This document shows positions 16,622-24,232 of a stretch of 64,000 nucleotides of DNA, in pieces. The position numbers and the translations under genes were made by a program. Each line of letters opens with the position of its first letter. Position 1 is the stretch's first letter. The stretch is taken from positions 186,001-250,000 of the forward strand of contig NZ_WQBE01000001.1 in the NCBI RefSeq assembly GCF_013032005.1. The letters run 5' to 3'. The DNA is from Ruegeria atlantica (GTDB lineage: Bacteria; Pseudomonadota; Alphaproteobacteria; Rhodobacterales; Rhodobacteraceae). The notes under the pieces are model-generated. The model was not told where the DNA came from, did no database searches, and saw only the letters and a program-made list of their open reading frames with translations.

Positions 16622-17914
16622 TCAGGCCGTTGCCTTGGCCAGCGCCTGATCCAGATCGGCGATCAGGTCGTCTGCGTCTTCGATGCCGATAGAGACGCGG
16701 ACTACGCCGGGGCCTGCACCTGCGGCCTCTTGCTGTTCAGGCGTCAACTGACGGTGGGTGGTCGAGGCTGAGTGAATGATCAGCGACCGCGCATCGCCAA
16801 GGTTGGCGACATGGCTGAAAATCTCAAGCGCGTTCACCAGTTTGACACAGGCGTCATAACCACCCTTGACCGCAAAGGTGAACAATGCGCCGGCACCCTT
16901 TTTATAGTGTGCTTTCACCCGGTCATGATAGGGCGAGGAGGGCAGACCCGCATAGGTCACATAGTCCACGCGGTCGTCTGCTTCGAGCCAGGCAGCGATC
17001 TTTTGGGCGTTTTCCACGTGGCGTTCCATCCGAAGGGATAGGGTTTCAACCCCCATCAGCGTGTAATGCGCGGCTTGCGGGTTCATGGTCATGCCCAGAT
17101 CGCGCAGGCCAATGGCGATACCGTGAAAGGTAAAAGCCAGCGGGCCAAAGGTCTCGTGGAACTTCAGTCCGTGATAGGCTTGTTCCGGTTCGCTGAGCGA
17201 AGGGAACTTGTCATTCGCCGACCAGTCGAACTTGCCCGAATCCACGATACAGCCGCCGGTGACCGTGCCATTGCCGGTCAGGTACTTGGTCGTCGAATGC
17301 ACAACCAGCGTCGCGCCCTGTTCGATGGGGCGGCATAGGTAAGGTGTGGCCGAGGTGTTGTCGACGATCAGGGGGATACCTGCTGCGTCAGCGATATCCG
17401 CCATGGCCTGAATGTCGGTCACATACCCACCCGGATTGGCAATTGATTCACAGAATATCGCCCGGGTGTTTTCGTCGATGGCATTCTTTACGGCATCCAG
17501 ATCATCGGTGTCGACAAACTTGGCCGACCAGCCAAAGCGTTTGATCGTCTGGCTGAATTGCGTGACCGTGCCGCCGTAAAGGCGCGTCGAGGACACCACG
17601 TTGCAGCCCGGTCCCATCAGCGGGAACAGCGCCATGATCTGTGCCGCATGACCAGAAGAACAGCAGACTGCGCCCACTCCGCCTTCCAGTGTGGCGATAC
17701 GTTCTTGCAATACGGCCACAGTAGGGTTGGTCAGGCGGGAATAGATGAAGCCAACCTCTTGCAAGTTGAACAGCGCCGCCGCGTGATCGGCATCGCGAAA
17801 CACATAAGCTGTTGTTTGATAAATCGGAGTCTGACGCGCGCCCGTTGCCGGATCGGGCCGTGCGCCCGCGTGAATCTGAAGTGTGTCAAAACCGTAGGTA
17901 GGGCCGTCAGACAT
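16622..17914 (-). CDS. metY: O-acetylhomoserine sulfhydrylase / aminocarboxypropyltransferase
   Basis: 430 residues of the Cys/Met-metabolism PLP enzyme family. The N-terminus YGFDTLQIHAGARPDPATGARQTPIYQTTAYVFRD and the long subtype insert around KFPSLSEPEQAYHGLKFHETFG are typical of MetY. The PLP lysine lies in VVHSTTKYLTGNG. It makes homocysteine from O-acetylhomoserine and sulfide (or methionine with methanethiol). CAGGAGATTTTAGCG precedes the ATG. The 72-bp upstream gap was inspected for a SAM-II riboswitch and none was convincing. Confidence 0.93.
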   Translation of the reverse strand: MSDGPTYGFDTLQIHAGARPDPATGARQTPIYQTTAYVFRDADHAAALFNLQEVGFIYSRLTNPTVAVLQERIATLEGGVGAVCCSSGHAAQIMALFPLMGPGCNVVSSTRLYGGTVTQFSQTIKRFGWSAKFVDTDDLDAVKNAIDENTRAIFCESIANPGGYVTDIQAMADIADAAGIPLIVDNTSATPYLCRPIEQGATLVVHSTTKYLTGNGTVTGGCIVDSGKFDWSANDKFPSLSEPEQAYHGLKFHETFGPLAFTFHGIAIGLRDLGMTMNPQAAHYTLMGVETLSLRMERHVENAQKIAAWLEADDRVDYVTYAGLPSSPYHDRVKAHYKKGAGALFTFAVKGGYDACVKLVNALEIFSHVANLGDARSLIIHSASTTHRQLTPEQQEAAGAGPGVVRVSIGIEDADDLIADLDQALAKATA

Positions 17915-17986
17915 CGCTAAAATCTCCTGTTGGAATGTTTGTTGCTGAATCTCTAGGCGATTGAGCGCGCGTGCACAACAATCCTG

Positions 17987-18982
17987 TCAGCGCATCCACA
18001 GGCCCTTGTTCTTGATTGTATTGCGAATGACCTGTTCGCGCTGGGGCAGGTTATCACGGTCGAACAGGTCCCGGATCTTGTGGCCCTTACGCTGCAAAAC
18101 CAGCTTTTTGATCGGGTCATATCCCTTGAGAACCTTCTTGACCCGGTTGGGGGCCACGACGGTTTCAAGCACCTCAATCACATGGTCGCTTTCGCGGGCA
18201 TAGAGCAGGGGGAACAGACGATAGTGGCAGCTGACCGATCCATCCAGCAGGCCCGGGGGCAGGGTATCCCGCCCGCCACCGAAGGAATGGACAACCAACG
18301 GCAGCGCGGCCTGATCCAGCCATGGGTCAAGGTTCTGCCCGGCCAGTTCGGGGATATTCCCATCCCGGATCGTGCGGGCAAAGTCCAGAAAACGCGTGCC
18401 GAACTTGCGCGGGCAGGAATAATAGAAATAGCCCGCGTTGAAGTACAAATACCGCCGCCAGTAATTCTCGGGCTGGCTGGTATCCAATGAGCTTTCGAAG
18501 TCCAGTTCGAACCGGTGATAGAGGGCGCTCCAGATACCATCGAAACCAGGGCCATACAGGGTGGGTTTGGGCCACGTCCCTTCGACCTTTTGTGAGGCAC
18601 CAGGTCGGTCAAAATCAAACGGTACCGAAGCCAGATCTCCGGTGATCAGCGTATCGCTGTCAAAGAACACGAAAGGCTCGCCTTCTGGCAGCGCCAGCAA
18701 TGCCTCGATCTTGTTGCCGTGGGGATAGCTGTTGCCGAAGACATGGTTGTCGAATGGCAGGATTTCCGCATCCAGTTGCCGCAACGCTTTCAGAACGTCC
18801 TCGTTCCGGATGCTTGGGTCTTGCGGCCAGCGCTGGCCGGGCTGTGGGACCGCCACAAACAGCCGACCCTCGAAATTCGGTGAGCTATGGCGCAGAGAGG
18901 CGGCAAACAGCAGTGCCTCATACTGTAGCCGGTTGTTTTGCCCGATGATGACGATGTTGAACTTCGGGTGGGTGGCCTGCAT
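17987..18982 (-). CDS. Putative glycosyltransferase, GT8-like fold
   Basis: 331 residues. The N-terminus FNIVIIGQNNRLQYEALLFAASLRHSSP resembles the opening of GT-A enzymes. A DxD-type motif occurs in FVFFDSDTLITGDL (about residue 113), and a NAGYFYYSCPRKFGTRFLDFA segment recalls the GT8 NSGVL-like motif. The C-terminal part is basic (RVKKVLKGYDPIKKLVLQRKGHKIRD). No membrane segment. Probably transfers a sugar, but donor, acceptor and pathway are unknown and no polysaccharide genes are near. The 312-bp gap upstream of it (to 19294) is described separately. Confidence 0.6.
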   Translation of the reverse strand: MQATHPKFNIVIIGQNNRLQYEALLFAASLRHSSPNFEGRLFVAVPQPGQRWPQDPSIRNEDVLKALRQLDAEILPFDNHVFGNSYPHGNKIEALLALPEGEPFVFFDSDTLITGDLASVPFDFDRPGASQKVEGTWPKPTLYGPGFDGIWSALYHRFELDFESSLDTSQPENYWRRYLYFNAGYFYYSCPRKFGTRFLDFARTIRDGNIPELAGQNLDPWLDQAALPLVVHSFGGGRDTLPPGLLDGSVSCHYRLFPLLYARESDHVIEVLETVVAPNRVKKVLKGYDPIKKLVLQRKGHKIRDLFDRDNLPQREQVIRNTIKNKGLWMR

Positions 18983-19143
18983 CGAATGACTTTCAGGTAT
19001 CTGGCCGTTGACCGGCGCTGCTCGGGTTGAGTTTGACCTACATTACGCAGCTGGCTCCGTCAAAACCAGATGCCGGAAAAACCGGAATACGTGGCTGCAG
19101 TCTGCCCTGCGCAATCGGTCTTTGGGCACAACAGGAGTATCGA

Positions 19144-19209
19144 ATGCCAATAAAACAGGCGATTTCCTCAGTAAAACGGGCGGAATTTTCCGGTTTTTTG
19201 ATTTTTTGA
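19144..19209 (+). CDS. Possible 21-residue leader ORF upstream of preT
   Basis: ATG at 19144 is preceded by AGGAG with six spacer bases. It opens a 21-codon frame (MPIKQAISSVKRAEF, then SGFLIF) ending at TGA 19209. The reading frame runs through the hairpin and T-tract at 19181-19199. It could be a leader peptide coupled to an attenuator, or chance. No homologue is known to me. Confidence 0.25.
   Translation: MPIKQAISSVKRAEFSGFLIF
19181..19199 (+). terminator. Terminator-like hairpin in the preT leader region
   Basis: CGGAA and TTCCG form a short stem with a very small loop, followed by G and six T. No plus-strand gene precedes it except the possible 21-codon ORF, so an attenuator role is conceivable. 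The stem is weak. Confidence 0.3.
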
Positions 19210-19222
19210 TGATTTTCTAAAT

Positions 19223-19238
19223 TTTACCAATTGATAAA
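19223..19238. promoter_or_regulatory. Degenerate RutR-type operator upstream of preT
   Basis: TTTACCAATTGATAAA matches the RutR consensus TTGACCAnnTGGTCAA at 11 of 14 fixed positions and lies 57 bp before the preT start, a plausible operator position. The perfect copy upstream of pydC supports control of both units by the same regulator. Confidence 0.45.
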
Positions 19239-19294
19239 AAATCAGATTGTGGCAAGCTGAGAACATAACGAACATATCTACAGGGAGTAGAGCG

Positions 19295-20629
19295 ATGGCA
19301 CAGGGCCAGATTGCCCCCGGCATTGTCTCCGGGCGGCTTTCCAGCGATGAGCTGACATCGAATTTCACGGACTTGCACCCGCCATTGGCCAAGCACGAGG
19401 CCGCAGTGGCCGCAGATCGGTGCTATTTCTGTTATGACGCGCCATGTGTGACGGCCTGTCCGACGGATATCGATATTCCGTTGTTCATGCGTCAGATTCA
19501 GGCAGGGCAACCTGAGGCGGCGGGTGAAACCATTCTGGCACAAAACATTCTGGGCGGCATGTGCGCCCGTGTCTGTCCGACCGAGACATTGTGCGAAGAG
19601 GCCTGCGTACGTGAAACGGCCGAAGGGGCCCCGGTCGAGATTGGCCGCCTTCAGCGGTATGCGACGGACAGCGTGATGGTTTCCGGGGATCACCCGTTTG
19701 AACGCGCCGCGTCAACTGGCAAGACTGTTGCTGTGATCGGGGCAGGGCCTGCTGGTCTGGCCTGCGCGCACCGCCTGGCGATGTTTGGGCATGACGTGGT
19801 GATCCACGAGGGCAAACCCAAGCCGGGCGGTCTGAACGAATATGGCATCGCTGCTTATAAGTCGACCAATGACTTTGCGCAGGCCGAGGTGGACTGGCTG
19901 CTAAAGATCGGCGGTATCACGATCGAGACCGGCTCGGTTCTGGGTGAGGGTATCTCGCTGGACGGTCTGGTCGAAAATTACGACGCTGTCTTTTTGTCCA
20001 TCGGTTTGGCCGGCGTGAACGCCCTGCGCGCACAAGGGGCTGATCTGGATGGCGTGCGCTTTGCCGTCGATTTCATCTCGGATGTGCGCCAGGCTTCTGA
20101 TCTGGCGCATTTGCCGGTTGGTCGCAACGTCGTGGTGATCGGTGGCGGAATGACGGCCGTTGACGCCGCAGTGAAATCAAAACTGCTGGGGGCCGAGCAT
20201 GTCACTATCGCTTATCGGCGTGGCCGCGATGCGATGGGGGCCAGCCGATATGAACAGGACCTCGCCTCATCCCACGGCGTCAAGATCATGACCAACGTGC
20301 AACCCGTTGCCGTTCATGGAAACGGTGCAGCGGCAGAGATTGAGCTGGAGTACACATCCAGCCATGACGGCCAGCTGTCGGGGACCGGAGAAATCATCCG
20401 CGTGCCCGCCGATCAGGTCCTCAAGGCGATTGGCCAGACGCTGGATGGCGCACCGGATGGATTGACGCTGGACGGCAACAAGATCGCTGTTACCGGCGCT
20501 GGGCGTACCTCGATGGATGGCGTCTGGGCCGGGGGCGATTGCTCAGCTGGTGGCGAAGACCTGACCGTAACCGCCGTGGCCGAAGGCCGCGATGCGGCGA
20601 TGGACATCCACGCAACGCTTGTTTCGTGA
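19295..20629 (+). CDS. preT: NAD-dependent dihydropyrimidine dehydrogenase subunit PreT
   Basis: 444 residues. The N-terminal Fe-S domain (CYFCYDAPCVTACPTDIDIPLFM ... CARVCPTETLCEEAC) precedes an FAD-binding Rossmann motif VIGAGPAGLACAHRLA (about residue 145) and an NAD(P)H motif VVIGGGMTAVDAAVKS (about residue 285). This is the GltD/PreT layout: the subunit feeds electrons from NADH to PreA, which reduces uracil and thymine. The ATG at 19295 follows CAGGGAGTAGAGCG. The preA partner lies downstream, separated by a methyltransferase gene. Confidence 0.92.
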   Translation: MAQGQIAPGIVSGRLSSDELTSNFTDLHPPLAKHEAAVAADRCYFCYDAPCVTACPTDIDIPLFMRQIQAGQPEAAGETILAQNILGGMCARVCPTETLCEEACVRETAEGAPVEIGRLQRYATDSVMVSGDHPFERAASTGKTVAVIGAGPAGLACAHRLAMFGHDVVIHEGKPKPGGLNEYGIAAYKSTNDFAQAEVDWLLKIGGITIETGSVLGEGISLDGLVENYDAVFLSIGLAGVNALRAQGADLDGVRFAVDFISDVRQASDLAHLPVGRNVVVIGGGMTAVDAAVKSKLLGAEHVTIAYRRGRDAMGASRYEQDLASSHGVKIMTNVQPVAVHGNGAAAEIELEYTSSHDGQLSGTGEIIRVPADQVLKAIGQTLDGAPDGLTLDGNKIAVTGAGRTSMDGVWAGGDCSAGGEDLTVTAVAEGRDAAMDIHATLVS

Positions 20630-20675
20630 TAGGATGGGGCATTCACCCCATCCCATTCGCTGCTGAGGTATTCTC

Positions 20676-21512
20676 ATGTCCCAGATCGAAAAAGCTGTTG
20701 CACAACACTATACCACTGGCGCCCTCACAGAGCGTATGCGTGAGGCGCTTAAGGCAAGTGGCATTGACCCAAACGCGGCCACGGTTGCAGACCTCAAGGC
20801 TGGTGATGAGTTCCACACAGGCGGGGTTCTGGCAACGGACAACCTGTTTGCCCAGCTTTCGCCGACCCATGCGACCCGTGTGCTGGATGTCGGGAGCGGC
20901 ATCGGCGGGACGTCGCGCTACATCGTGGATCGCTATGACTCGACAGTGACCGGGGTCGACCTGACGCCTGAATTTGTCGAAACGGCCACTGCATTGAGTG
21001 AACTTGTCGGGCATTCCGACAAAACAAGTTTTCTGGTGGGTAGCGCACTGGATATGCCCGTGCCCGATGCGGGTTTTGATCTTGCCGTTATGATGCACGT
21101 TGGGATGAACATCGAAGACAAGGCGGGTCTTTTTGCAGAAGTGTCGCGCGCTCTGGCCTGGGATGGTTCCTTTGCCCTGTTTGATGTGATGGGAGGGGAC
21201 GTGGACGAACCGCTGGCCTTTCCTCTGCCCTGGTCAACTGTTGCCGAGACCTCATTTGTAGATATGCCGGAGGTTTACAAGAACGCGGCGGCCTCGGCGG
21301 GTCTTGAGCTGGTAGCCGAGACAGACCGGACCGAGTTCGCGCTTGCTTTTTTCGAAGAAGTTTTCGCGCGCATCGCCGAGAGCGGCCCGCCCCCATTGGG
21401 CATCCACCTTATGATGGGCGAGACGGCGCCCGAAAAGTTTCAAAACTACGTCATGAACCTCAAGGCTGGGCGCATTCGCCCGACCGAAATGATATTCAAG
21501 AAATCCGGCTGA
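20676..21512 (+). CDS. Class I SAM-dependent methyltransferase
   Basis: 278 residues. SAM-binding motif I is VLDVGSGIGGTSRYI (about residue 68), motif II is VTGVDLTPEFVETA, and DMPVPDAGFDLAVMMHVGMNIEDKAGLF follows. The layout matches Methyltransf_11/ubiE-type enzymes acting on small molecules (glycine/sarcosine or tocopherol methyltransferase-like). It sits 46 bp after preT and 18 bp before preA, on the same strand, so it is in the pyrimidine reductase operon. Its role there is not obvious. The start ATG is at the first in-frame position. Confidence 0.85.
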   Translation: MSQIEKAVAQHYTTGALTERMREALKASGIDPNAATVADLKAGDEFHTGGVLATDNLFAQLSPTHATRVLDVGSGIGGTSRYIVDRYDSTVTGVDLTPEFVETATALSELVGHSDKTSFLVGSALDMPVPDAGFDLAVMMHVGMNIEDKAGLFAEVSRALAWDGSFALFDVMGGDVDEPLAFPLPWSTVAETSFVDMPEVYKNAAASAGLELVAETDRTEFALAFFEEVFARIAESGPPPLGIHLMMGETAPEKFQNYVMNLKAGRIRPTEMIFKKSG

Positions 21513-21530
21513 GCCGGGAAGGGAGTAGCT

Positions 21531-22835
21531 ATGGCCGATCTGACAACAAACTTTCTGGGGATTTCCAGCCCCAACCCATACTGGTTGGCCTCGGCGCCAC
21601 CGACGGATAAGGAATATAACGTCCGCCGTGCTTTTGAGGCCGGATGGGGCGGAGTTGTGTGGAAAACGCTCGGGGCCGAGGGGCCTCCGGTCGTAAACGT
21701 CAACGGGCCGCGCTACGGCGCGATTTATGGCGCTGATCGTCGGCTTTTGGGCCTGAACAACATCGAACTGATCACCGATCGCCCGCTTGAGGTGAACCTT
21801 GAAGAAATGGCGCGGGTCAAGGCAGATTACCCGGACCGTGCGCTGATCGCTTCGATCATGGTGCCGTGCGAAGAAGAGGCATGGAAAGCCATCTTGCCGC
21901 GTGTGGCAGAAACCGGCGCAGACGGGATCGAGTTGAACTTCGGTTGCCCGCATGGGATGAGCGAGCGCGGTATGGGCTCGGCCGTGGGGCAGGTGCCGGA
22001 ATATATCGAAATGGTGACCCGCTGGTGTAAGCAGTACTACGACCGACCAGTTATCGTAAAGTTGACGCCGAACATCACCGATATCCGCAAGCCAGCTGAG
22101 GCGGCTAGAAATGGCGGCGCGGACGCGGTGTCGTTGATCAACACGATCAACTCGATCACCAGCGTCAATCTGGACACATTCAGCCCCGAGCCGTCGATTG
22201 ATGGCAAGGGCAGCCACGGCGGGTATTGTGGCCCGGCGGTAAAGCCGATTGCCTTGTCGATGGTGTCCGAAATTGCCCGTGCCCAAGCCACGCAAGGCCT
22301 GCCGATATCCGGTATCGGTGGCGTGACCACGTGGCGCGATGCGGCTGAATTCATGGCGTTGGGATGTGGTACCGTGCAGGTGTGTACCGCCGCAATGACC
22401 TATGGGTTCAAGATTATCGACGAACTGACTGCCGGACTGTCCAAGTGGATGGATGAAAAGGGCTATACAGACGTATCGCAAGTCGTAGGTCTTGCTGTGC
22501 CGAATGTGACCGACTGGCAGTATCTGAACCTGAACTACGTTGCCAAGGCCAAGATCGACCAGGATCAGTGCATCAAATGCGGTCGCTGCTATGCTGCGTG
22601 TGAAGACACCAGCCATCAGGCGATTTCAATGTCCGAAGATCGGGTTTTTGAGGTCATGGATGACGAATGCGTCGCCTGTAATCTGTGCGTGGATGTCTGC
22701 CCGGTGGACGGGTGTATCTCAATGGAGCCGATGGCAGCCGGTGAGGTCGATCCGCGTACCGGAGATGAAGTGCAGCCTGGCTATGCCAACTGGACGACGC
22801 ATCCTAATAATCCAATGGCGAAAGCGGCCGAGTAG
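21531..22835 (+). CDS. preA: NAD-dependent dihydropyrimidine dehydrogenase subunit PreA
   Basis: 434 residues. The N-terminal FMN-binding TIM barrel (LTTNFLGISSPNPYWLASAPPT ... GIELNFGCPHGMSERGMG ... VIVKLTPNITDI) is of the dihydroorotate dehydrogenase-like DPD type. The C-terminus carries two [4Fe-4S] motifs, CIKCGRCYAAC and CVACNLCVDVCPVDGC. With PreT it catalyses NADH-dependent reduction of uracil and thymine, step one of the reductive pathway. GGGAAGGGAG precedes the ATG. A hairpin with a T-tract follows the stop. Confidence 0.94.
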   Translation: MADLTTNFLGISSPNPYWLASAPPTDKEYNVRRAFEAGWGGVVWKTLGAEGPPVVNVNGPRYGAIYGADRRLLGLNNIELITDRPLEVNLEEMARVKADYPDRALIASIMVPCEEEAWKAILPRVAETGADGIELNFGCPHGMSERGMGSAVGQVPEYIEMVTRWCKQYYDRPVIVKLTPNITDIRKPAEAARNGGADAVSLINTINSITSVNLDTFSPEPSIDGKGSHGGYCGPAVKPIALSMVSEIARAQATQGLPISGIGGVTTWRDAAEFMALGCGTVQVCTAAMTYGFKIIDELTAGLSKWMDEKGYTDVSQVVGLAVPNVTDWQYLNLNYVAKAKIDQDQCIKCGRCYAACEDTSHQAISMSEDRVFEVMDDECVACNLCVDVCPVDGCISMEPMAAGEVDPRTGDEVQPGYANWTTHPNNPMAKAAE

Positions 22836-22856
22836 ATTGGTTAACTGAAACAAAGA

Positions 22857-22885
22857 AAAGGGGCTAGTATAGGCCAGCCCTTTTC
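22857..22885 (+). terminator. Intrinsic terminator after preA
   Basis: An A/G-rich left arm ending in GGGCT pairs with AGCCCTTTT across a ~10-nt loop. The T-run is part of the right arm. It lies 22 bp past the preA stop and ends the preT-methyltransferase-preA unit. Confidence 0.7.
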
Positions 22886-23047
22886 AAATGGCTCAGAAAA
22901 TTTGAGCGATCCTGCAGGTCTGGTCAATGTTCGCTCTCGATAGGCTATCGGGGTTCAAATACGACCGAAGCCCCTCTGAAACGCGCACGCTCTTAAAGCC
23001 AAAGCTGTCCATTGGGAATCGCGAACTAGATGGAAAATCGCCGTAAG

Positions 23048-23344
23048 CTAACTGTCGACAAGCTCATAATGCTTGATTGAGCGCGACTCGACCAGTTCAG
23101 CTTCCATAGGATCAATATGAGGGCTGGAAATATCGTCACCTACAAAAGCCTTCAGAGACTCAAGGTCTTCCCAAACCATAACAAAACTAAACTCTCTGGG
23201 TGTATCGGCACGCGGCGCCCCAGGTATGACCTGAACTATCCCTTTCGTTCCCTTCATGAGCGGGATCGCCGTCTCGTGAAAGAACTTCCCGAACTCTTCT
23301 TCTTTGCCGGGGCGTGTAACGACCTGAAATATGCGAATGATCAT
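23048..23344 (-). CDS. Antibiotic biosynthesis monooxygenase (ABM)-like small protein
   Basis: 98 residues from MIIRIFQVVTRPGKEEEFGKFFHETAIPLMKG. The ferredoxin-like alpha/beta barrel ABM fold is recognisable, with the strand FSFVMVWEDLESLKAFVGDD. AAGGAAGGTGACTGC precedes the ATG at 23344, while the 14 residues open upstream lack a site. Such proteins are cofactor-free monooxygenases or binding proteins. It lies between preA and the RutR-type regulator, so a link to pyrimidine degradation is possible but unproven. Confidence 0.75.
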   Translation of the reverse strand: MIIRIFQVVTRPGKEEEFGKFFHETAIPLMKGTKGIVQVIPGAPRADTPREFSFVMVWEDLESLKAFVGDDISSPHIDPMEAELVESRSIKHYELVDS

Positions 23345-23452
23345 GCAGTCACCTTCCTTTCGGTGTTGCTGCCGCATGAAAGTCACCTCAATTGACCCAG
23401 TATATCATGGCAAGATGGAATGGTCTGCCAAGGGTTCTGTGAGACTGTTTTT

Positions 23453-24061
23453 CTAGGGTGTCAGAAGTTTGCGATAAAGCGTATCAATAAACGGTTCAGC
23501 ACCTGCGAACGGATCCTCGTTGCCCAGAATGGCACGGACCTGCACATCGAAATCGGCGTAGTGCTGCGTCAGAGCCCAGATTGAAAAGATCAGGTGATAG
23601 GGATGCAGGCGCGCAATTTTGCCCTCATCCATCCATTGCGTCAGGATCGTGGTTTTATCGTCCACCAGCGCCTTAAGATCATTCGACAAAGCCTCGTGAA
23701 TGCGCGGCGCGCCCTGAACAAGCTCGTTCGCGAACAGGCGGCTTTCACGCGGCAACTCACGGCTCATCTGCAATTTGCGGCGGATGTAGGACAGGATTTC
23801 CTCCATCGGGTCTCCGTCGGCATCCAACTCGTGTAAGGGGGCCAACCATGTGTCCAACAGCCCCGAAAGCAGGGCAGTATGGATCGCCTCTTTCGACGGG
23901 AAATAATACAGTAAATTCGGTTTGCTTAGCCCAGCTTCGGCAGCAATCTGATCAACAGTTGCGCCGCGAAATCCGTGGGCGGAAAACACGTTCAGTGCGG
24001 CCTCGAGAATCGCAGCGCGGTTCTTTTTCTGAATTCGGGTCGGGGCGCGATCCTTGGGCAT
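23453..24061 (-). CDS. rutR: TetR-family regulator, RutR-like (pyrimidine sensing)
   Basis: 202 residues from MPKDRAPTRIQKKNRAAILEAALNVFSAHG. The TetR HTH (FRGATVDQIAAEAGLSKPNLLYYFPSKEAIHTALL) is very close in style to E. coli RutR, and the C-terminal domain (WLAPLHELDADGDPMEEILSYIRRKLQMSRELPRESRLFANE) is the TetR_C_13 ligand domain. E. coli RutR senses uracil and thymine. A perfect RutR palindrome lies 106 bp upstream in the divergent gap with pydC. The start at 24061 is chosen as the usual family N-terminus, since the frame extends 13 codons further. Confidence 0.88.
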   Translation of the reverse strand: MPKDRAPTRIQKKNRAAILEAALNVFSAHGFRGATVDQIAAEAGLSKPNLLYYFPSKEAIHTALLSGLLDTWLAPLHELDADGDPMEEILSYIRRKLQMSRELPRESRLFANELVQGAPRIHEALSNDLKALVDDKTTILTQWMDEGKIARLHPYHLIFSIWALTQHYADFDVQVRAILGNEDPFAGAEPFIDTLYRKLLTP

Positions 24062-24166
24062 GTTTCCAGCGTGTCTCTTTTTTTGCCATGCGGGGGCCAA
24101 TTATGCCGAAAATTCCGGCGGCACCATGCAATTTCTTGACTGATCTCGAACCCGTGATAGCGTGAG

Positions 24167-24184
24167 TTTGACCAGATGGTCAAA
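24167..24184. promoter_or_regulatory. RutR operator (perfect palindrome) upstream of pydC
   Basis: TTTGACCAGATGGTCAAA is a full match to the RutR consensus TTGACCAnnTGGTCAA extended by one base on each side, 49 bp upstream of the pydC start and in the divergent gap with the rutR-like gene. It overlaps the first possible ATG of the pydC frame (24176), which shows that ATG is not used. Confidence 0.87.
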
Positions 24185-24232
24185 TCAAGACACCAAAAGC
24201 GAGCCAACTCGCAAGCAACAGGGAAGACACCA

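Larger units (their letters stand above)
18983..19294. other. 312-bp divergent control region before preT
   Basis: The first ~150 bp have ordinary composition, and the last ~110 bp are AT-rich. It holds a small ORF with a good ribosome-binding site (19144-19209), a short hairpin followed by six T (19181-19199), and a degenerate RutR-like palindrome (19223-19238). No RNA gene was recognised. Confidence 0.6.

Noticed and set aside
17915-17986. SAM-II riboswitch before metY
   Set aside because: The gap is only 72 bp and lacks the conserved pseudoknot sequences; only a ribosome-binding site is visible.
22951-22962. GGTTCAAAT, resembling a tRNA T-loop
   Set aside because: No 5-bp T-stem, anticodon arm or acceptor stem can be formed around it.
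24176-24232. Upstream ATG for pydC
   Set aside because: It lies inside the RutR operator and has no ribosome-binding site; the ATG at 24233 has both site and family N-terminus.
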